A DNA stretch of 60,910 nucleotides, taken from the NCBI GenBank assembly GCA_023231425.1, contig JALNVI010000008.1, positions 1 to 60,910 on the forward strand, written 5' to 3'. Made by a program: the position numbers and the translations under genes. The notes below the pieces were generated by a model, which saw nothing but the letters and a program-made list of their open reading frames with translations, was not told the DNA's origin and did not search any database. The stretch is from Desulforhopalus sp. Lineage in GTDB: Bacteria; Desulfobacterota; Desulfobulbia; Desulfobulbales; Desulfocapsaceae. Below are positions 52,379 through 60,910 of this stretch, piece after piece (position 1 is the first letter of the stretch; each line of letters begins with the position of its first letter).

Positions 52379-53287
52379 TTACCTGACAGCTTCAGCATCG
52401 GGAGTAAAGAGCCGAATCCCCGCCAGGGTAAAATTGCTGATGAGCTCCTGTCCTTTTGGAGAAGAAACCCATTTCACAAATTCCATGGCAAGATCATTAT
52501 GCACTCCAGGGAATTTGATTGCATTGGCCGGCACGAGCCCCCAGGGAATCTCAAGAAGCGGATCTCCCTCACAGAGCACTTCAAGGTCAAGCGGTGGATC
52601 CTGACCATAGCGAAACCTCACATAGGTATCACGATCCGAAAGAGTGCAGGCCTGTTTTCCTTCCGCAAAGGAGAGCGTTTCAGCCATCCCCTGGCCGACA
52701 GTGCGATACCATGCCTCGGAATCCTCCGGTACAACGGAGTTAACCTTTTTCAGTTTTCCCTTCTCGATAAACTGCGTCTTACACTCCACCAGTTTCACGC
52801 TGGACTTCTTCCACAGCGCCTGCTCTCTCATATGAGTTCTGCTGTTATCACCGCAGGAGGCAAAAGTGGAACGTTTTTCAGCAATCTTCGCCAACGCCTC
52901 AACAACACTCTTTATTCCCTTGATTCCTGCAGGATCATTCTTCGGACCAACGATAATATAGTCGCTGTGCATGACGGGATAACGTCTGGTGCCAAAATTT
53001 TCCAGAACCAGTCTCTTCTCCCCGGTCTCGTCCCGGGAAAAGATAATGTCCGTCCTGCCGTCTCGGCAGTCCTGTAATACCGCCGCATCATCTTTAACAG
53101 ACAACGTCACCACAATCCCGCTGTCTGCCTTGAATTTCGGCAGCAGTTCATCAAAGAGTCCCGAGGCCTCGACGTCGGTGGTCGTTGTCAGTTTGAGTGT
53201 CTTTTCCTTTGCTGCTCCGTCCGCAAAAACAGAACCGGCGGTGAAAACGACCATCGCGGCCAGCACAGCAGCTCCCTGCTTCCACAT
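52379..53287 (-). CDS. TupA-like periplasmic tungstate/oxyanion-binding protein
   Basis: About 302 aa from ATG 53285-53287, decided by GGAGGT seven bases upstream. Signal peptide MWKQGAAVLAAMVVFTAGSV with cleavage after FA. The mature part has the features of the TupA group of ABC-transporter binding proteins: LTTTTDVEASGLFDELLPKF, then DYIIVGPKNDPAGI and a GDNSRTHMREQALW segment (usually GDxSGTH). Tungstate serves formate dehydrogenases and aldehyde oxidoreductases in anaerobes. The permease and ATPase genes are absent here, so it is an orphan. Substrate (tungstate, molybdate or other oxyanion) is inferred from family. Confidence 0.8.
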   Translation of the reverse strand: MWKQGAAVLAAMVVFTAGSVFADGAAKEKTLKLTTTTDVEASGLFDELLPKFKADSGIVVTLSVKDDAAVLQDCRDGRTDIIFSRDETGEKRLVLENFGTRRYPVMHSDYIIVGPKNDPAGIKGIKSVVEALAKIAEKRSTFASCGDNSRTHMREQALWKKSSVKLVECKTQFIEKGKLKKVNSVVPEDSEAWYRTVGQGMAETLSFAEGKQACTLSDRDTYVRFRYGQDPPLDLEVLCEGDPLLEIPWGLVPANAIKFPGVHNDLAMEFVKWVSSPKGQELISNFTLAGIRLFTPDAEAVR

Positions 53288-53521
53288 AATAGCACCTCCA
53301 AGGGTTGTTTCGGGGTGAAAAAAGAGAGGGAACCCCGGAGTTCCCATATCCCATACATATTCTTCCTGAAGACAGGAATCATTGGAATTTTCTTCTGATT
53401 CAGGTAAAGGGTCTTATGGAAGGGGGAGAATTCAGTCAAACCTTCCAGACGTTGTTATAAAAAAGAAACTTCTTATTACACTGTTTTGCTTATTATCTCT
53501 ACCGAATATCAGAAGAAATTT

Positions 53522-53971
53522 ATGAAAGCAGTCATTCAACGGGTCGAGCGGGCAGCGGTACGCATCGACAATAGAGAGGTGGGCGCTGTTGGCAGAGGGA
53601 TCCTTCTGCTGCTCGGAATTCACAGTACCGACGGAGAGCGGGAACTGCAATGGCTCGCTGAGAAATCTTTGAATTTACGTATTTTTGAGGATGAAAAGAA
53701 AAAAATGAACCTCTCCCTTAAAGACATTGCAGGGGAAATGCTTATAGTCTCGCAATTCACGCTTTACGGCGACTGCCGCAAGGGGCGGCGGCCGGGATTT
53801 TCCGCAGCAGCAATGCCTTCTCATGCAGAGCCACTTTATGAAAGATTTATTGAGGAGATCAGGCGTGCAGGGATCTCCACCGCCTGCGGCGTATTTGGCG
53901 CCAATATGAAGGTTGAGCTGATCAATGACGGCCCGGTCACCCTTCTCCTTGACACCGAGCACCTTGAATAG
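53522..53971 (+). CDS. dtd: D-aminoacyl-tRNA deacylase
   Basis: 149 aa from ATG 53522 (MKAVIQRVERAAVRIDNREV); twelve upstream codons are open but unlike the family. Active-site motifs SQFTLYGDCRKGRRPGF and NDGPVTLLLD are intact. As a homodimer it removes D-amino acids mischarged onto tRNA. 61 bp before the M16C protease gene on the same strand. Confidence 0.96.
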   Translation: MKAVIQRVERAAVRIDNREVGAVGRGILLLLGIHSTDGERELQWLAEKSLNLRIFEDEKKKMNLSLKDIAGEMLIVSQFTLYGDCRKGRRPGFSAAAMPSHAEPLYERFIEEIRRAGISTACGVFGANMKVELINDGPVTLLLDTEHLE

Positions 53972-54032
53972 TCGTTTTTTCTATTATCTCTCATTCTTCC
54001 AACCATCCCATATCCCACTTACAGGAGCAATT

Positions 54033-56954
54033 ATGATCGTTTCCACCGCCGTCGGCAGCAGCTGCGCGGGTTTCACCCTGAAAGAATTTCGCCACATTGA
54101 TGAGATCGACTCCGATGTTTATCTCTTCACCCATGATCTCCTCGGCTGTCCGCTGCTGGCTATTAAAAACGACGACAATAACAAGACCTTCACCACCGCC
54201 TTCAACACTATCCCCACCGACTCCACCGGTGTCGCTCACATCCTCGAACACTCCGTTTTGATGGGCAGCAAAAAATATCCAGTGAAAGATGTCTTCGGTG
54301 AAATCAACAAGGGCAGCACCACCACCTTTCTCAACGCCATGACCGGCAGTGACGTCACCTTCTACCCCTTTGCAACCCGCAATCTGAAAGAATATTTCAA
54401 TATCATGGATGTCTACTGCGACGTCGTCTTCCATCCCCTCCTTGCCCCCACCACCTTTGAGCAGGAAGGATGGCACTACCACGCGGAGGAAGGACAGCCT
54501 CTGCAGTTTCAAGGTGTAGTCTATAATGAGATGAAGGGTGCCTTCTCCGACCCCATCCGCCACCTCTTTTTCAATATCTACAAGCATCTCATGCCCGGCT
54601 CCACCTGGGCCCACGAATCCGGTGGTGATCCGCACTGTATTCCAGACCTCACTTACGAGGAGTTTGTCGCCTTCCACAAGCGTCACTATCACCCCTCCAA
54701 CAGCATTTTTTTTCTTTATGGAAACGCCCCCCTCGAAGAAGAGCTTCCTTTCCTGCAGGACCGTTTTCTTTCTCATTTTAAAGAGAAACAGGACCCCGCC
54801 AAACTGGAAGAGGGAACGCTGATCAACCAACCCGTCACCGTAGAAGCCAGTTATGCCGTGGACAGCACTGATCTCTCCGGCAAAACCTTCCTCGCGGTGG
54901 GAACCAGTGTCGGCTCTATTCTCGACCGCACAGAGAACATGGCCTTCCAGGTAATCGCCAACATTCTGTACAATTCCGACGCATCACCGTTGAAAAACGC
55001 CATCATTGAGAGCGGCGTATGCAAAGACTTCGGTGGTATTTTTCTCGCTACCGACTGCATCCACACCCTGATGGTCACCTACCTCGTCGGCAGCGAACCA
55101 GAGCAACGGGAAACCTTCATCACACTCTACGATGAAACCCTGCGCAGGATTACCGAAGAGGGACTCGACCACGAGCTGGTAACCGCCGAGCTGAACAACT
55201 TCGAATTCGGCTTCCGCGAGGAGGCTTCCAACGCCCAGCGCGGTCTGGGACTGATCAACAAGGCGTTGAACGGCCTCAAATACGGTGGTAAGCCTCTGGA
55301 TTTTCTTGAAAGCGAAAACATCCTTGTCGAACTGCGCCACAAGGCACTCGAAGAGGGATATTTTGAGGAGCTTATCCGTCGCAACCTGCTTGACAACCCC
55401 GCCACGGTAACCGTTGTCCTCAAGCCGGATCCGAAAAAACTGCAGGAAGACAGTGCCACCGAAAGGGACCGGCTGGAGAAGAGCAGCAAAGAAGCCAATA
55501 CGGCCGAGAAGGAGCGACGTCTCACCCGCACCGCCGAACTCACCGCCCTGCAGCTCGAACCCAACAGCACCGAAACGCTTGCCCTGCTACCCGCGCTAAG
55601 TCTGGCTGACATGCCTCAAAAGGTGAATTACCACAGCGTTCTTCCCACCCAGATGTTTGGTCAGAAGGTTCTGGTCAGCCAACTGCCAACCAACCACATC
55701 AGTTATATTAATGCCGGTTTCAATACCTCAGTCCTGAACGCGGAACAGTTGAAATATCTCGACCTCTTCGCCACCATCGCCTGCGAGATCGGTACGGAAC
55801 GACTCGGCTTTAAGCAGTTTGCCAAAGAACTGGCGACCACCACCGGCGCCTTTGACCACAGCTTTTCCTGCTACGGCAAGAGAGGTGAAAAAGAGATGCT
55901 GCCGGTGCTCTGGTTTCATCTCAAGGCCCTGCCCCTCTACCTTGAACCGGCGGTGACACTGATGGCAGAGGTCTTCTCTTCACTCTCCCTTGCCGACCGC
56001 GCCCGCATCCGTGACATTGTCAGCCGGGAGTTCACCTGGGCGGAGCACTCGGTGCAGAGCGAGGGCTACAGCATTGCCACTTCGCGTATTTTTTCCCACC
56101 TTTCCCCCGCTGGACGCTGTAGTGAACTTGTCAACGGAGCCAGCTCCTACCTTGCCCTGAAGAAGCTGGCGAAAAACTACGGTGAGCACGAAGAAAAATT
56201 TATCCACACCCTCGAAAAAATTGCTCTCCTGCTCTTCAACCGCGACAATCTTCTCCTTGCGGTCACCGGGGAAGAGGAAGAATTGGCCAGTTTTGCCGGC
56301 ATCGGCAAAAATTTAACCGCAGCCCTTGGCAGCCTGCCCATGGGCTCCCCTGTTGACTTACCCGGCCTGCAGCTGCCCACCCACGAGGCCTTTATCACTG
56401 CCGCAGAGGTCGTTTTTGCCGGTCTCGGCGGCAATCTGCTGGAGAACGGCGAAGGTTACAAGGGGAGTTTCGAGGTACTGAAAACCTGGCTCAACCGCGA
56501 CTACCTGTGGAACACCGTGCGCCAGATGGGCGGAGCCTATGGCTGCTTCAGCCAATTCTCCTTCATCACCGGGAACATCTGTTTGATCAGTTACCGCGAC
56601 CCGCAGGTGAGAAAGACCTACGACGCGTACAACGCCATCCCACAGGCTGTTGCCAATCTGGATCTGTCCAGTGAGGGACTGCGCCAGCTCATCACCGGAA
56701 CCTGCGGCACACTCGATCCACACCAGAGCCCCGCTGTAAAAGGGGCCACCGCCCGCAACGAATATCTCAGCGGGATCACTCCGGAGTTCAAATCCCGGAG
56801 ACTCAGCGAGGCACTCGCCACAGACGTGAAACAGATGCGCTCCTTCGCCCCGGCATTTGAGGAATTGATGCGCATCCCCCACCGCGCCATCATTGGCAAC
56901 CGTAAAAAAATTGAGGAAGATGACGGCCTCTTCGACAGTTTCGTCGAGCTGTAA
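54033..56954 (+). CDS. M16C-family zinc metalloprotease (PreP-like)
   Basis: 973 aa from ATG 54033 with GGAG upstream. The inverted zinc motif H69-x-x-E72-H73 is in GVAHILEHSVLMGSKKYPVKD, with NAMTGSDVTFYPFA following as in presequence proteases. The two M16 halves (about 1-440 and 540-973) are joined by a charged helical hinge (about 480-530) and would close around unfolded peptides. The C-terminal half lacks the zinc motif, as normal. There is no signal peptide, so it is probably cytoplasmic and degrades short peptides. Confidence 0.95.
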   Translation: MIVSTAVGSSCAGFTLKEFRHIDEIDSDVYLFTHDLLGCPLLAIKNDDNNKTFTTAFNTIPTDSTGVAHILEHSVLMGSKKYPVKDVFGEINKGSTTTFLNAMTGSDVTFYPFATRNLKEYFNIMDVYCDVVFHPLLAPTTFEQEGWHYHAEEGQPLQFQGVVYNEMKGAFSDPIRHLFFNIYKHLMPGSTWAHESGGDPHCIPDLTYEEFVAFHKRHYHPSNSIFFLYGNAPLEEELPFLQDRFLSHFKEKQDPAKLEEGTLINQPVTVEASYAVDSTDLSGKTFLAVGTSVGSILDRTENMAFQVIANILYNSDASPLKNAIIESGVCKDFGGIFLATDCIHTLMVTYLVGSEPEQRETFITLYDETLRRITEEGLDHELVTAELNNFEFGFREEASNAQRGLGLINKALNGLKYGGKPLDFLESENILVELRHKALEEGYFEELIRRNLLDNPATVTVVLKPDPKKLQEDSATERDRLEKSSKEANTAEKERRLTRTAELTALQLEPNSTETLALLPALSLADMPQKVNYHSVLPTQMFGQKVLVSQLPTNHISYINAGFNTSVLNAEQLKYLDLFATIACEIGTERLGFKQFAKELATTTGAFDHSFSCYGKRGEKEMLPVLWFHLKALPLYLEPAVTLMAEVFSSLSLADRARIRDIVSREFTWAEHSVQSEGYSIATSRIFSHLSPAGRCSELVNGASSYLALKKLAKNYGEHEEKFIHTLEKIALLLFNRDNLLLAVTGEEEELASFAGIGKNLTAALGSLPMGSPVDLPGLQLPTHEAFITAAEVVFAGLGGNLLENGEGYKGSFEVLKTWLNRDYLWNTVRQMGGAYGCFSQFSFITGNICLISYRDPQVRKTYDAYNAIPQAVANLDLSSEGLRQLITGTCGTLDPHQSPAVKGATARNEYLSGITPEFKSRRLSEALATDVKQMRSFAPAFEELMRIPHRAIIGNRKKIEEDDGLFDSFVEL

Positions 56955-57041
56955 CTCATCTCTTCTTTCGGCCAGAGAGCAGCATGGGCCTCTGCCCTTT
57001 CCCCCTGATTCCCCCTGAAGTCCTCTTTTCCCGCAGGGAAC

Positions 57042-57084
57042 AAAAAAAGAGGGACAGCGCTCTACGCGCTGTCCCTCTTTTTTT
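57042..57084. terminator. Bidirectional terminator between M16C and solute-binding genes
   Basis: A7 GAGGGACAGCGC and GCGCTGTCCCTCTTTTTTT form a perfect 19-bp stem around TCTAC, with T and A tracts usable from both convergent genes. Confidence 0.92.
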
Positions 57085-57104
57085 TATCCTTTCTCTCGGC
57101 AACC

Positions 57105-58112
57105 TTATTCGACCGGTGGCGCATAGATCAGTCCACCATTCTTCCACAGTCTGTTCCTGCCACGCTCCAGTTTCAGCGAAGAACCCTCCCCGAGACTGCG
57201 CTCAAAGCACTCCCCGTAGTTGCCCACCTGGCGTACAATCCGGGCCGTCCAGCCAGCGGTCAGTCCGCCGCTTTTCATACCGTCTCCGTCAAGGCCAAAG
57301 AAACGACGAATTTCCGGCTGCGCACTGCGCATCATCTGTTCAGCATTTTTCGAGCTGAGATCAAGGGCTTCGGCGTCAATCAGGGCGAAGAGCGACCAGC
57401 GAACTATATCAGACCACACATCGTCTCCCTGACGTACCACAGGCCCGAAGGCGACCCGGCCAAGGGAATTCGGCAGGATCACCGCCCGCTCACCATGTTC
57501 ACGCTCAAGAACCAGCGCCTGCAGTTGTGAAAAAGGCTGGGAAATGAGATTACAGCGACCCTCAAGAAAGCCCTCCACCGCTGCCTCCTCCGTATCAAAG
57601 GAGACATCACGCCAGGCAATATGCTGTCGCTTCAGCAGAGTATGCACCCGTTGACCATGTTTTCCCTCCGGCAGGCAGAGGGTGACATTCTTCAGGTCAC
57701 CCAGCTCCACACCATCTTCTCTGAAACCCGCTGCCAGCCCCTGCTCATCATAGTAAGAGATACCTGTAAAATCGACTGCCAGCGCCGTATCCCTCGTAAA
57801 ATCCCACGGCTCACCATGCCCGGCAAAAAGGTCGATACGATCGGAGAGCAGCGCGGTCATCGCACCGTTCTCCCCAAGAGGGAGAAACTTCACTTTCCCG
57901 GCATCACCAAGTACAGCCGCCGCCACCGCCCGACAGATATCCACATCCAGTCCGATCCACGTCCCTGAGTCATCCACCCGGGAAAAACCGGGGCTGTCGG
58001 CACTCACCCCACAGCGCAGGAAATCTCGCTCTCGCACGTCCTCTAGAGTCCAGGCACCGGCGGTGGAAGAGAAGAGAAGGAGACAGGTGAAAAAGAAGGC
58101 AAAATATTTCAT
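57105..58112 (-). CDS. Amino-acid ABC transporter periplasmic binding protein (AapJ/BztA-type)
   Basis: 335 aa with signal peptide (MKYFAFFFTCLLLFSSTAGA). The fold starts VRERDFLRCGVSADSPGFSR and GLDVDICRAVAAAVLGD; DLFAGHGEPWDFTRDTALAV and CLPEGKHGQRVHTLL follow. The C-terminal part has VGNYGECFERSLG, a signature of the AapJ/BztA branch for acidic and other polar amino acids. No permease or ATPase gene adjoins it, so its membrane partner must be elsewhere or lost. Confidence 0.88.
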   Translation of the reverse strand: MKYFAFFFTCLLLFSSTAGAWTLEDVRERDFLRCGVSADSPGFSRVDDSGTWIGLDVDICRAVAAAVLGDAGKVKFLPLGENGAMTALLSDRIDLFAGHGEPWDFTRDTALAVDFTGISYYDEQGLAAGFREDGVELGDLKNVTLCLPEGKHGQRVHTLLKRQHIAWRDVSFDTEEAAVEGFLEGRCNLISQPFSQLQALVLEREHGERAVILPNSLGRVAFGPVVRQGDDVWSDIVRWSLFALIDAEALDLSSKNAEQMMRSAQPEIRRFFGLDGDGMKSGGLTAGWTARIVRQVGNYGECFERSLGEGSSLKLERGRNRLWKNGGLIYAPPVE

Positions 58113-58263
58113 GGAGGTATCCCTGTAAAATTTTAAATGGATGATTCAGGAGAATACCAGGCTGCGCCGAAGCTGTCCACGGAAAGACAGATTGCCGCTT
58201 GCAAATCCCCGCAGATCTGTTACTTCTCCACCTCAAATTCCCTCTCATTCACAGGAGCCGTAC

Positions 58264-59601
58264 ATGGCCGAAAAATCTCCCCGCTTCATCGCCGCAGAAA
58301 TTCTCACTCAGCTCTTCGCCTCCCCCCAGTCAGTAAAGGCCCTCTTCGATCGGCTCACAGACCACGCCCGTCTCACCGCGCGGGACCGCGGTCTGTGCCG
58401 GGAGCTGGTGTACGGGGTCCTGCGCCATCGCCAGAACCTCGACCGCGCTCTCTCCATGCTCTCCTCCACTCCGCTGAATAAGATTGATTCCTTCCTGCAC
58501 ACGGTCCTCGCGGTGGGCCTCTACCAGCTTCTCTTCCTCGACCGCATCCCCGAATCGGCAGCGGTGAACGAGGCAGTGAACAGCTGTCGGGAAAAGAGCA
58601 AACCGCCGGTGCCAAAGCGGTTGCAGGGTTTTGTCAACGGAGTACTGCGTTCCGCCGTGCGCCGCAGGGAAGAGCTGCAGGAGAAGATGCTGACAGACGA
58701 CAGGGGACAACTTCTCCTCAACCATCCGCAATGGCTCACCGACCGCTGGCGCGAACGCCTCGGCGAAGAAAAAACCGTAGAGATATGCACCGTCGACAAC
58801 ACCCTGCCTCTGCTCACCCTGCGCATCAACAGCGGTAAGATTGACCGCGACAGCTACGCCGCTCAACTCGCCGAAAAGGGCATCGTCACCCGTCCCGGTC
58901 AATTTTCACCAGACGCTCTGCTGCTCCCCAATGGCGCAGTAGTGGAAGGCCTTCCCGGCTATGCCGACGGACTCTTCCAGGTACAGGACCAGGCAGCACA
59001 GCTTGCCAGCCGCCTTCTCGCTCCTTTCACCGCCACCACCTGCCTTGATGCCTGTGCCGGGCTGGGCGGCAAGACCGGCCACCTCCTGCAGCTCTTCCCG
59101 CAAAGCGCCGTCCACGCAGTAGAGCCAGAACCCTTCCGGGCAGAAAAACTGCAGGCCCTCGCCAACCCGCGCCTCACCCTGTACACCGCTGACCTGCTCA
59201 CCCTTGACCCGCACTCCCTGCCGCCCTGCGAACGCCTCCTGGTTGATGCTCCCTGCAGCGGGCTCGGCGTTCTCGGCCGTCAGCCGGATATCCGCTGGAA
59301 CCGTCGTCCAGAGGACTTTACCACCTGGCAAGAGCAACAGCTCGCCCTGCTCAACCGCGCCGCTCTCTTTGCTGCCGACAACGCCGTGCTGGTCTACGCC
59401 ACCTGCTCCACCGAACCGGAGGAAAATGAGGACGTGGTGAAGCTGTTTCTTGCCGGTCATCCCGAATTTCAGCTCACCGACGCAGCCTCAATTCTGCCGC
59501 AGAGCGCCAGGGAACTCACCCGCGGCGACTTCTTCGCTCCGCTGCCGCAGGAGGAGATTGACGGCTTTTTCGCTGCCCGTCTCACCAGGGGTACCGTTTA
59601 A
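58264..59601 (+). CDS. rsmB: 16S rRNA (cytosine-967-C5)-methyltransferase
   Basis: 445 aa from ATG 58264 with CAGGAG upstream. The N-terminal NusB-like domain (to about 145) is followed by a SAM-dependent methyltransferase: LDACAGLGGKTGHLLQLFP is the SAM site, DAPCSGLGVLGRQPDIRWNR and YATCSTEPEENE carry the two cysteines of the m5C mechanism. It methylates C967 of 16S rRNA. Divergent from the binding-protein gene. Confidence 0.96.
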   Translation: MAEKSPRFIAAEILTQLFASPQSVKALFDRLTDHARLTARDRGLCRELVYGVLRHRQNLDRALSMLSSTPLNKIDSFLHTVLAVGLYQLLFLDRIPESAAVNEAVNSCREKSKPPVPKRLQGFVNGVLRSAVRRREELQEKMLTDDRGQLLLNHPQWLTDRWRERLGEEKTVEICTVDNTLPLLTLRINSGKIDRDSYAAQLAEKGIVTRPGQFSPDALLLPNGAVVEGLPGYADGLFQVQDQAAQLASRLLAPFTATTCLDACAGLGGKTGHLLQLFPQSAVHAVEPEPFRAEKLQALANPRLTLYTADLLTLDPHSLPPCERLLVDAPCSGLGVLGRQPDIRWNRRPEDFTTWQEQQLALLNRAALFAADNAVLVYATCSTEPEENEDVVKLFLAGHPEFQLTDAASILPQSARELTRGDFFAPLPQEEIDGFFAARLTRGTV

Positions 59602-59717
59602 GGCAGCTTTTCTTTCCATGAAAGAACGAGCAACCCATTGACAACCTTGAAAATCCACAAAGATGTATTAAATTTGATCCGTTATTTTTTCAATTTTACT
59701 TATTAAGGAGCAAAAAA

Positions 59718-60302
59718 ATGGCAGAGATAAAAAGCACAATGGAGATGGTTCTCGCGCGTGCCTCACGCCTTGCAGATGCACCCGCAGTCCCCGACAACGA
59801 AGAATCGATGAAAATCGGCATGCATCTCGCCGCCGAATTCATGGCCGGCCGAAGCGAAACTCCGCTCGCCGGACTGGAAGAGCAGCCCTCTGAAAAGCAG
59901 GACGACATTCGCCGGGGCGCGGTGCAGGTTCTCCTGCGCAACGTCATTCTGCCACGGGACGAGCAGCTGCGCGAAACAGCGGAACAGGCACTGCATGCAC
60001 TACAGCTCCTCGGCGGCGACGACAAGACAACAATAGCAATCCAGGAGCTGGACCAGATCCTTGGTCAATACAACAAGCATCTGGAGCAGTCACAACAACA
60101 GCTTGATGACGCCATCAAGGCTCAGCTCAAGCAGCAGGCCGGGGCGCGTGGAATGATGCTCAATGATGAAGATCTCAATCCGGCCATGCACCCGCAATAC
60201 GCTGAAGAACTCCACAAACTGCAGACGGAACTTAACGGTCAATACAACGCCGCAATGGATGAGCGGAAGCAAACCATAGGAAGCTGCTTCGGCCTCAACT
60301 GA
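59718..60302 (+). CDS. Unknown all-helical cytoplasmic protein
   Basis: 194 aa from ATG 59718 with AAGGAG ten bases upstream. No signal peptide or membrane helix. The sequence is rich in Ala, Leu, Gln and Glu and predicts long helices: a segment RETAEQALHALQLLGGD, then a Gln-rich coiled stretch (NKHLEQSQQQLDDAIKAQLK) and a second amphipathic helix near the C-terminus. There is one cysteine, four residues from the end (SCFGLN). I do not recognise the family. It lies 37 bp before the M24 peptidase gene, same strand. Confidence 0.75.
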   Translation: MAEIKSTMEMVLARASRLADAPAVPDNEESMKIGMHLAAEFMAGRSETPLAGLEEQPSEKQDDIRRGAVQVLLRNVILPRDEQLRETAEQALHALQLLGGDDKTTIAIQELDQILGQYNKHLEQSQQQLDDAIKAQLKQQAGARGMMLNDEDLNPAMHPQYAEELHKLQTELNGQYNAAMDERKQTIGSCFGLN

Positions 60303-60339
60303 TCTTTTAACTCCCCGAACGCAACACCGAGGGTACGCA

Positions 60340-60910
60340 ATGAATTACAGTAAACGAATCGAAAAACTTCAGGCCAGCCTGCGCGGTAAAAAACTCGACG
60401 GTCTGCTTATTGCTCAACCTGAAAACCGTCGTTATCTCAGCGGATTTCGCGGGGGAGACAATGGCATCCAGGAGACCTCTGGCGTGCTGCTCATCCCTTC
60501 CAAAGGGAAACCGCATCTGATTACTGATTCCCGCTTTGAGCTGGCGGCACAGCAGGAGAGTCCGAATTTTGAGGTGCATGTCTACCGCAAAAGGCTCCCC
60601 GAATTTCTGAAAGAACTCCTCGGAGAACTCAGCATTACAAAACTCGGCTTCGAAAGCAGTTATACCCTGCACTCCTTCGCAAAGGACCTCGAAGATACCC
60701 TGAAGGATGTCAAACTTTTCCCGCTCACTGATACCATAGAAAATATGCGTATTATCAAGGATGAGGAGGAAATTGAGCTGCTCCGGGAGTCGGTTCTGCT
60801 CAACGAAAAGGTCTTTGAGCAGGTGTACGGTTCCATGCTCGACTGCAAAACCGAAGTGGATGTGGCCATCGCTGTTGAAACCACCATGCGCCGCATGGGA
60901 GCGGAGAGCC
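60340..60910 (+). CDS. M24-family aminopeptidase (Xaa-Pro type), cut by window edge
   Basis: The first 190 codons are present, from ATG 60340 with GAGGG upstream. Residues 1 to about 130 are a creatinase-type N-terminal domain (LDGLLIAQPENRRYLSGFRG, then LITDSRFELAAQQE); the linker ENMRIIKDEEEIELLRESV leads into the catalytic pita-bread domain, whose metal ligands lie outside the window. Such enzymes remove N-terminal residues before proline. It may be read with the preceding unknown gene. Confidence 0.9.
   Translation, partial: MNYSKRIEKLQASLRGKKLDGLLIAQPENRRYLSGFRGGDNGIQETSGVLLIPSKGKPHLITDSRFELAAQQESPNFEVHVYRKRLPEFLKELLGELSITKLGFESSYTLHSFAKDLEDTLKDVKLFPLTDTIENMRIIKDEEEIELLRESVLLNEKVFEQVYGSMLDCKTEVDVAIAVETTMRRMGAES

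Noticed and set aside
53935..53971. CTTGAATAG at the end of dtd as another repeat end
   Set aside because: Only nine bases match the inverted repeat and no other part of the element follows, so chance is sufficient.

Overview
The window looks like chromosome of a mesophilic, Gram-negative, sulfur-metabolising bacterium, most likely a Desulfobacterota (Desulfobulbales-like) sulfate reducer. The pointers are a free-standing DsrC with both redox cysteines, a fused CobA-HemD for siroheme/haem, a HypD-type protein, an orphan tungstate-type binding protein, and outer-membrane-type envelope genes (alpha-2-macroglobulin/PBP1C, PpiD, lipoprotein). The lineage is inferred from gene content. Base composition looks moderate and even. 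I see no transposase, phage, plasmid, CRISPR or recognisable defence island.

Layout. 1-6257 (minus): gltB-gltD glutamate synthase, followed by the start of an unknown membrane protein. 6690-12363: lipoprotein, a DtxR-family metalloregulator with a perfect 35-bp operator palindrome, and a very large SNF2 helicase. 12831-16290 (minus): EamA transporter, cobA-hemD, adk. 16568-19776 (plus): hom, an ApgM-type enzyme that is probably a homoserine kinase, and a YbgC-type thioesterase. 19842: initiator tRNA-Met. 20362-25900 (minus): SMR exporter, then lig-galE-hypD-small membrane protein. 26065-29166: threonine aldolase and an ABC-F ATPase. 29410-31002 (plus): M23 peptidase, a frameshifted bactofilin, a zinc-ribbon protein. 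31240-41255 (minus): alpha-2-macroglobulin, PBP1C, DNA polymerase I. 41610-43403: RaiA/HPF-cold-shock fusion and ferrochelatase. 43427-49048 (minus): complete mreBCD-mrdA-rodA rod-shape operon. 49303-60910: tRNA-Ala, dsrC, ppiD, tupA-like gene, dtd, M16C protease, amino-acid binding protein, rsmB, unknown alpha-helical protein, and a truncated M24 peptidase.

Functional themes are nitrogen and amino-acid metabolism (gltBD, hom, ApgM-type kinase, threonine aldolase), tetrapyrrole synthesis (cobA-hemD, hemH), cell-wall and shape control (mreBCD, mrdA, rodA, PBP1C, M23, bactofilin remnant), and housekeeping (adk, polA, rsmB, dtd, tRNAs).

The most unusual signal is an intergenic repeat family of about 145-182 bp, with six long copies and one short derivative in 61 kb. 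It has terminal inverted repeats around CTTGAATAA, can fold along its length, and exists in two size classes that differ by a stem-tip module of about 23 nt. Five copies lie right behind a stop codon (adk, ltaE, polA, raiA, ppiD), all in the same orientation relative to that gene; four of them sit directly between the stop codon and a hairpin terminator. One copy supplies the stop codon of ltaE. Other points of interest are a DNA ligase and a HypD with altered conserved residues, the bactofilin with two compensating frameshifts, and the DtxR operator-promoter arrangement.
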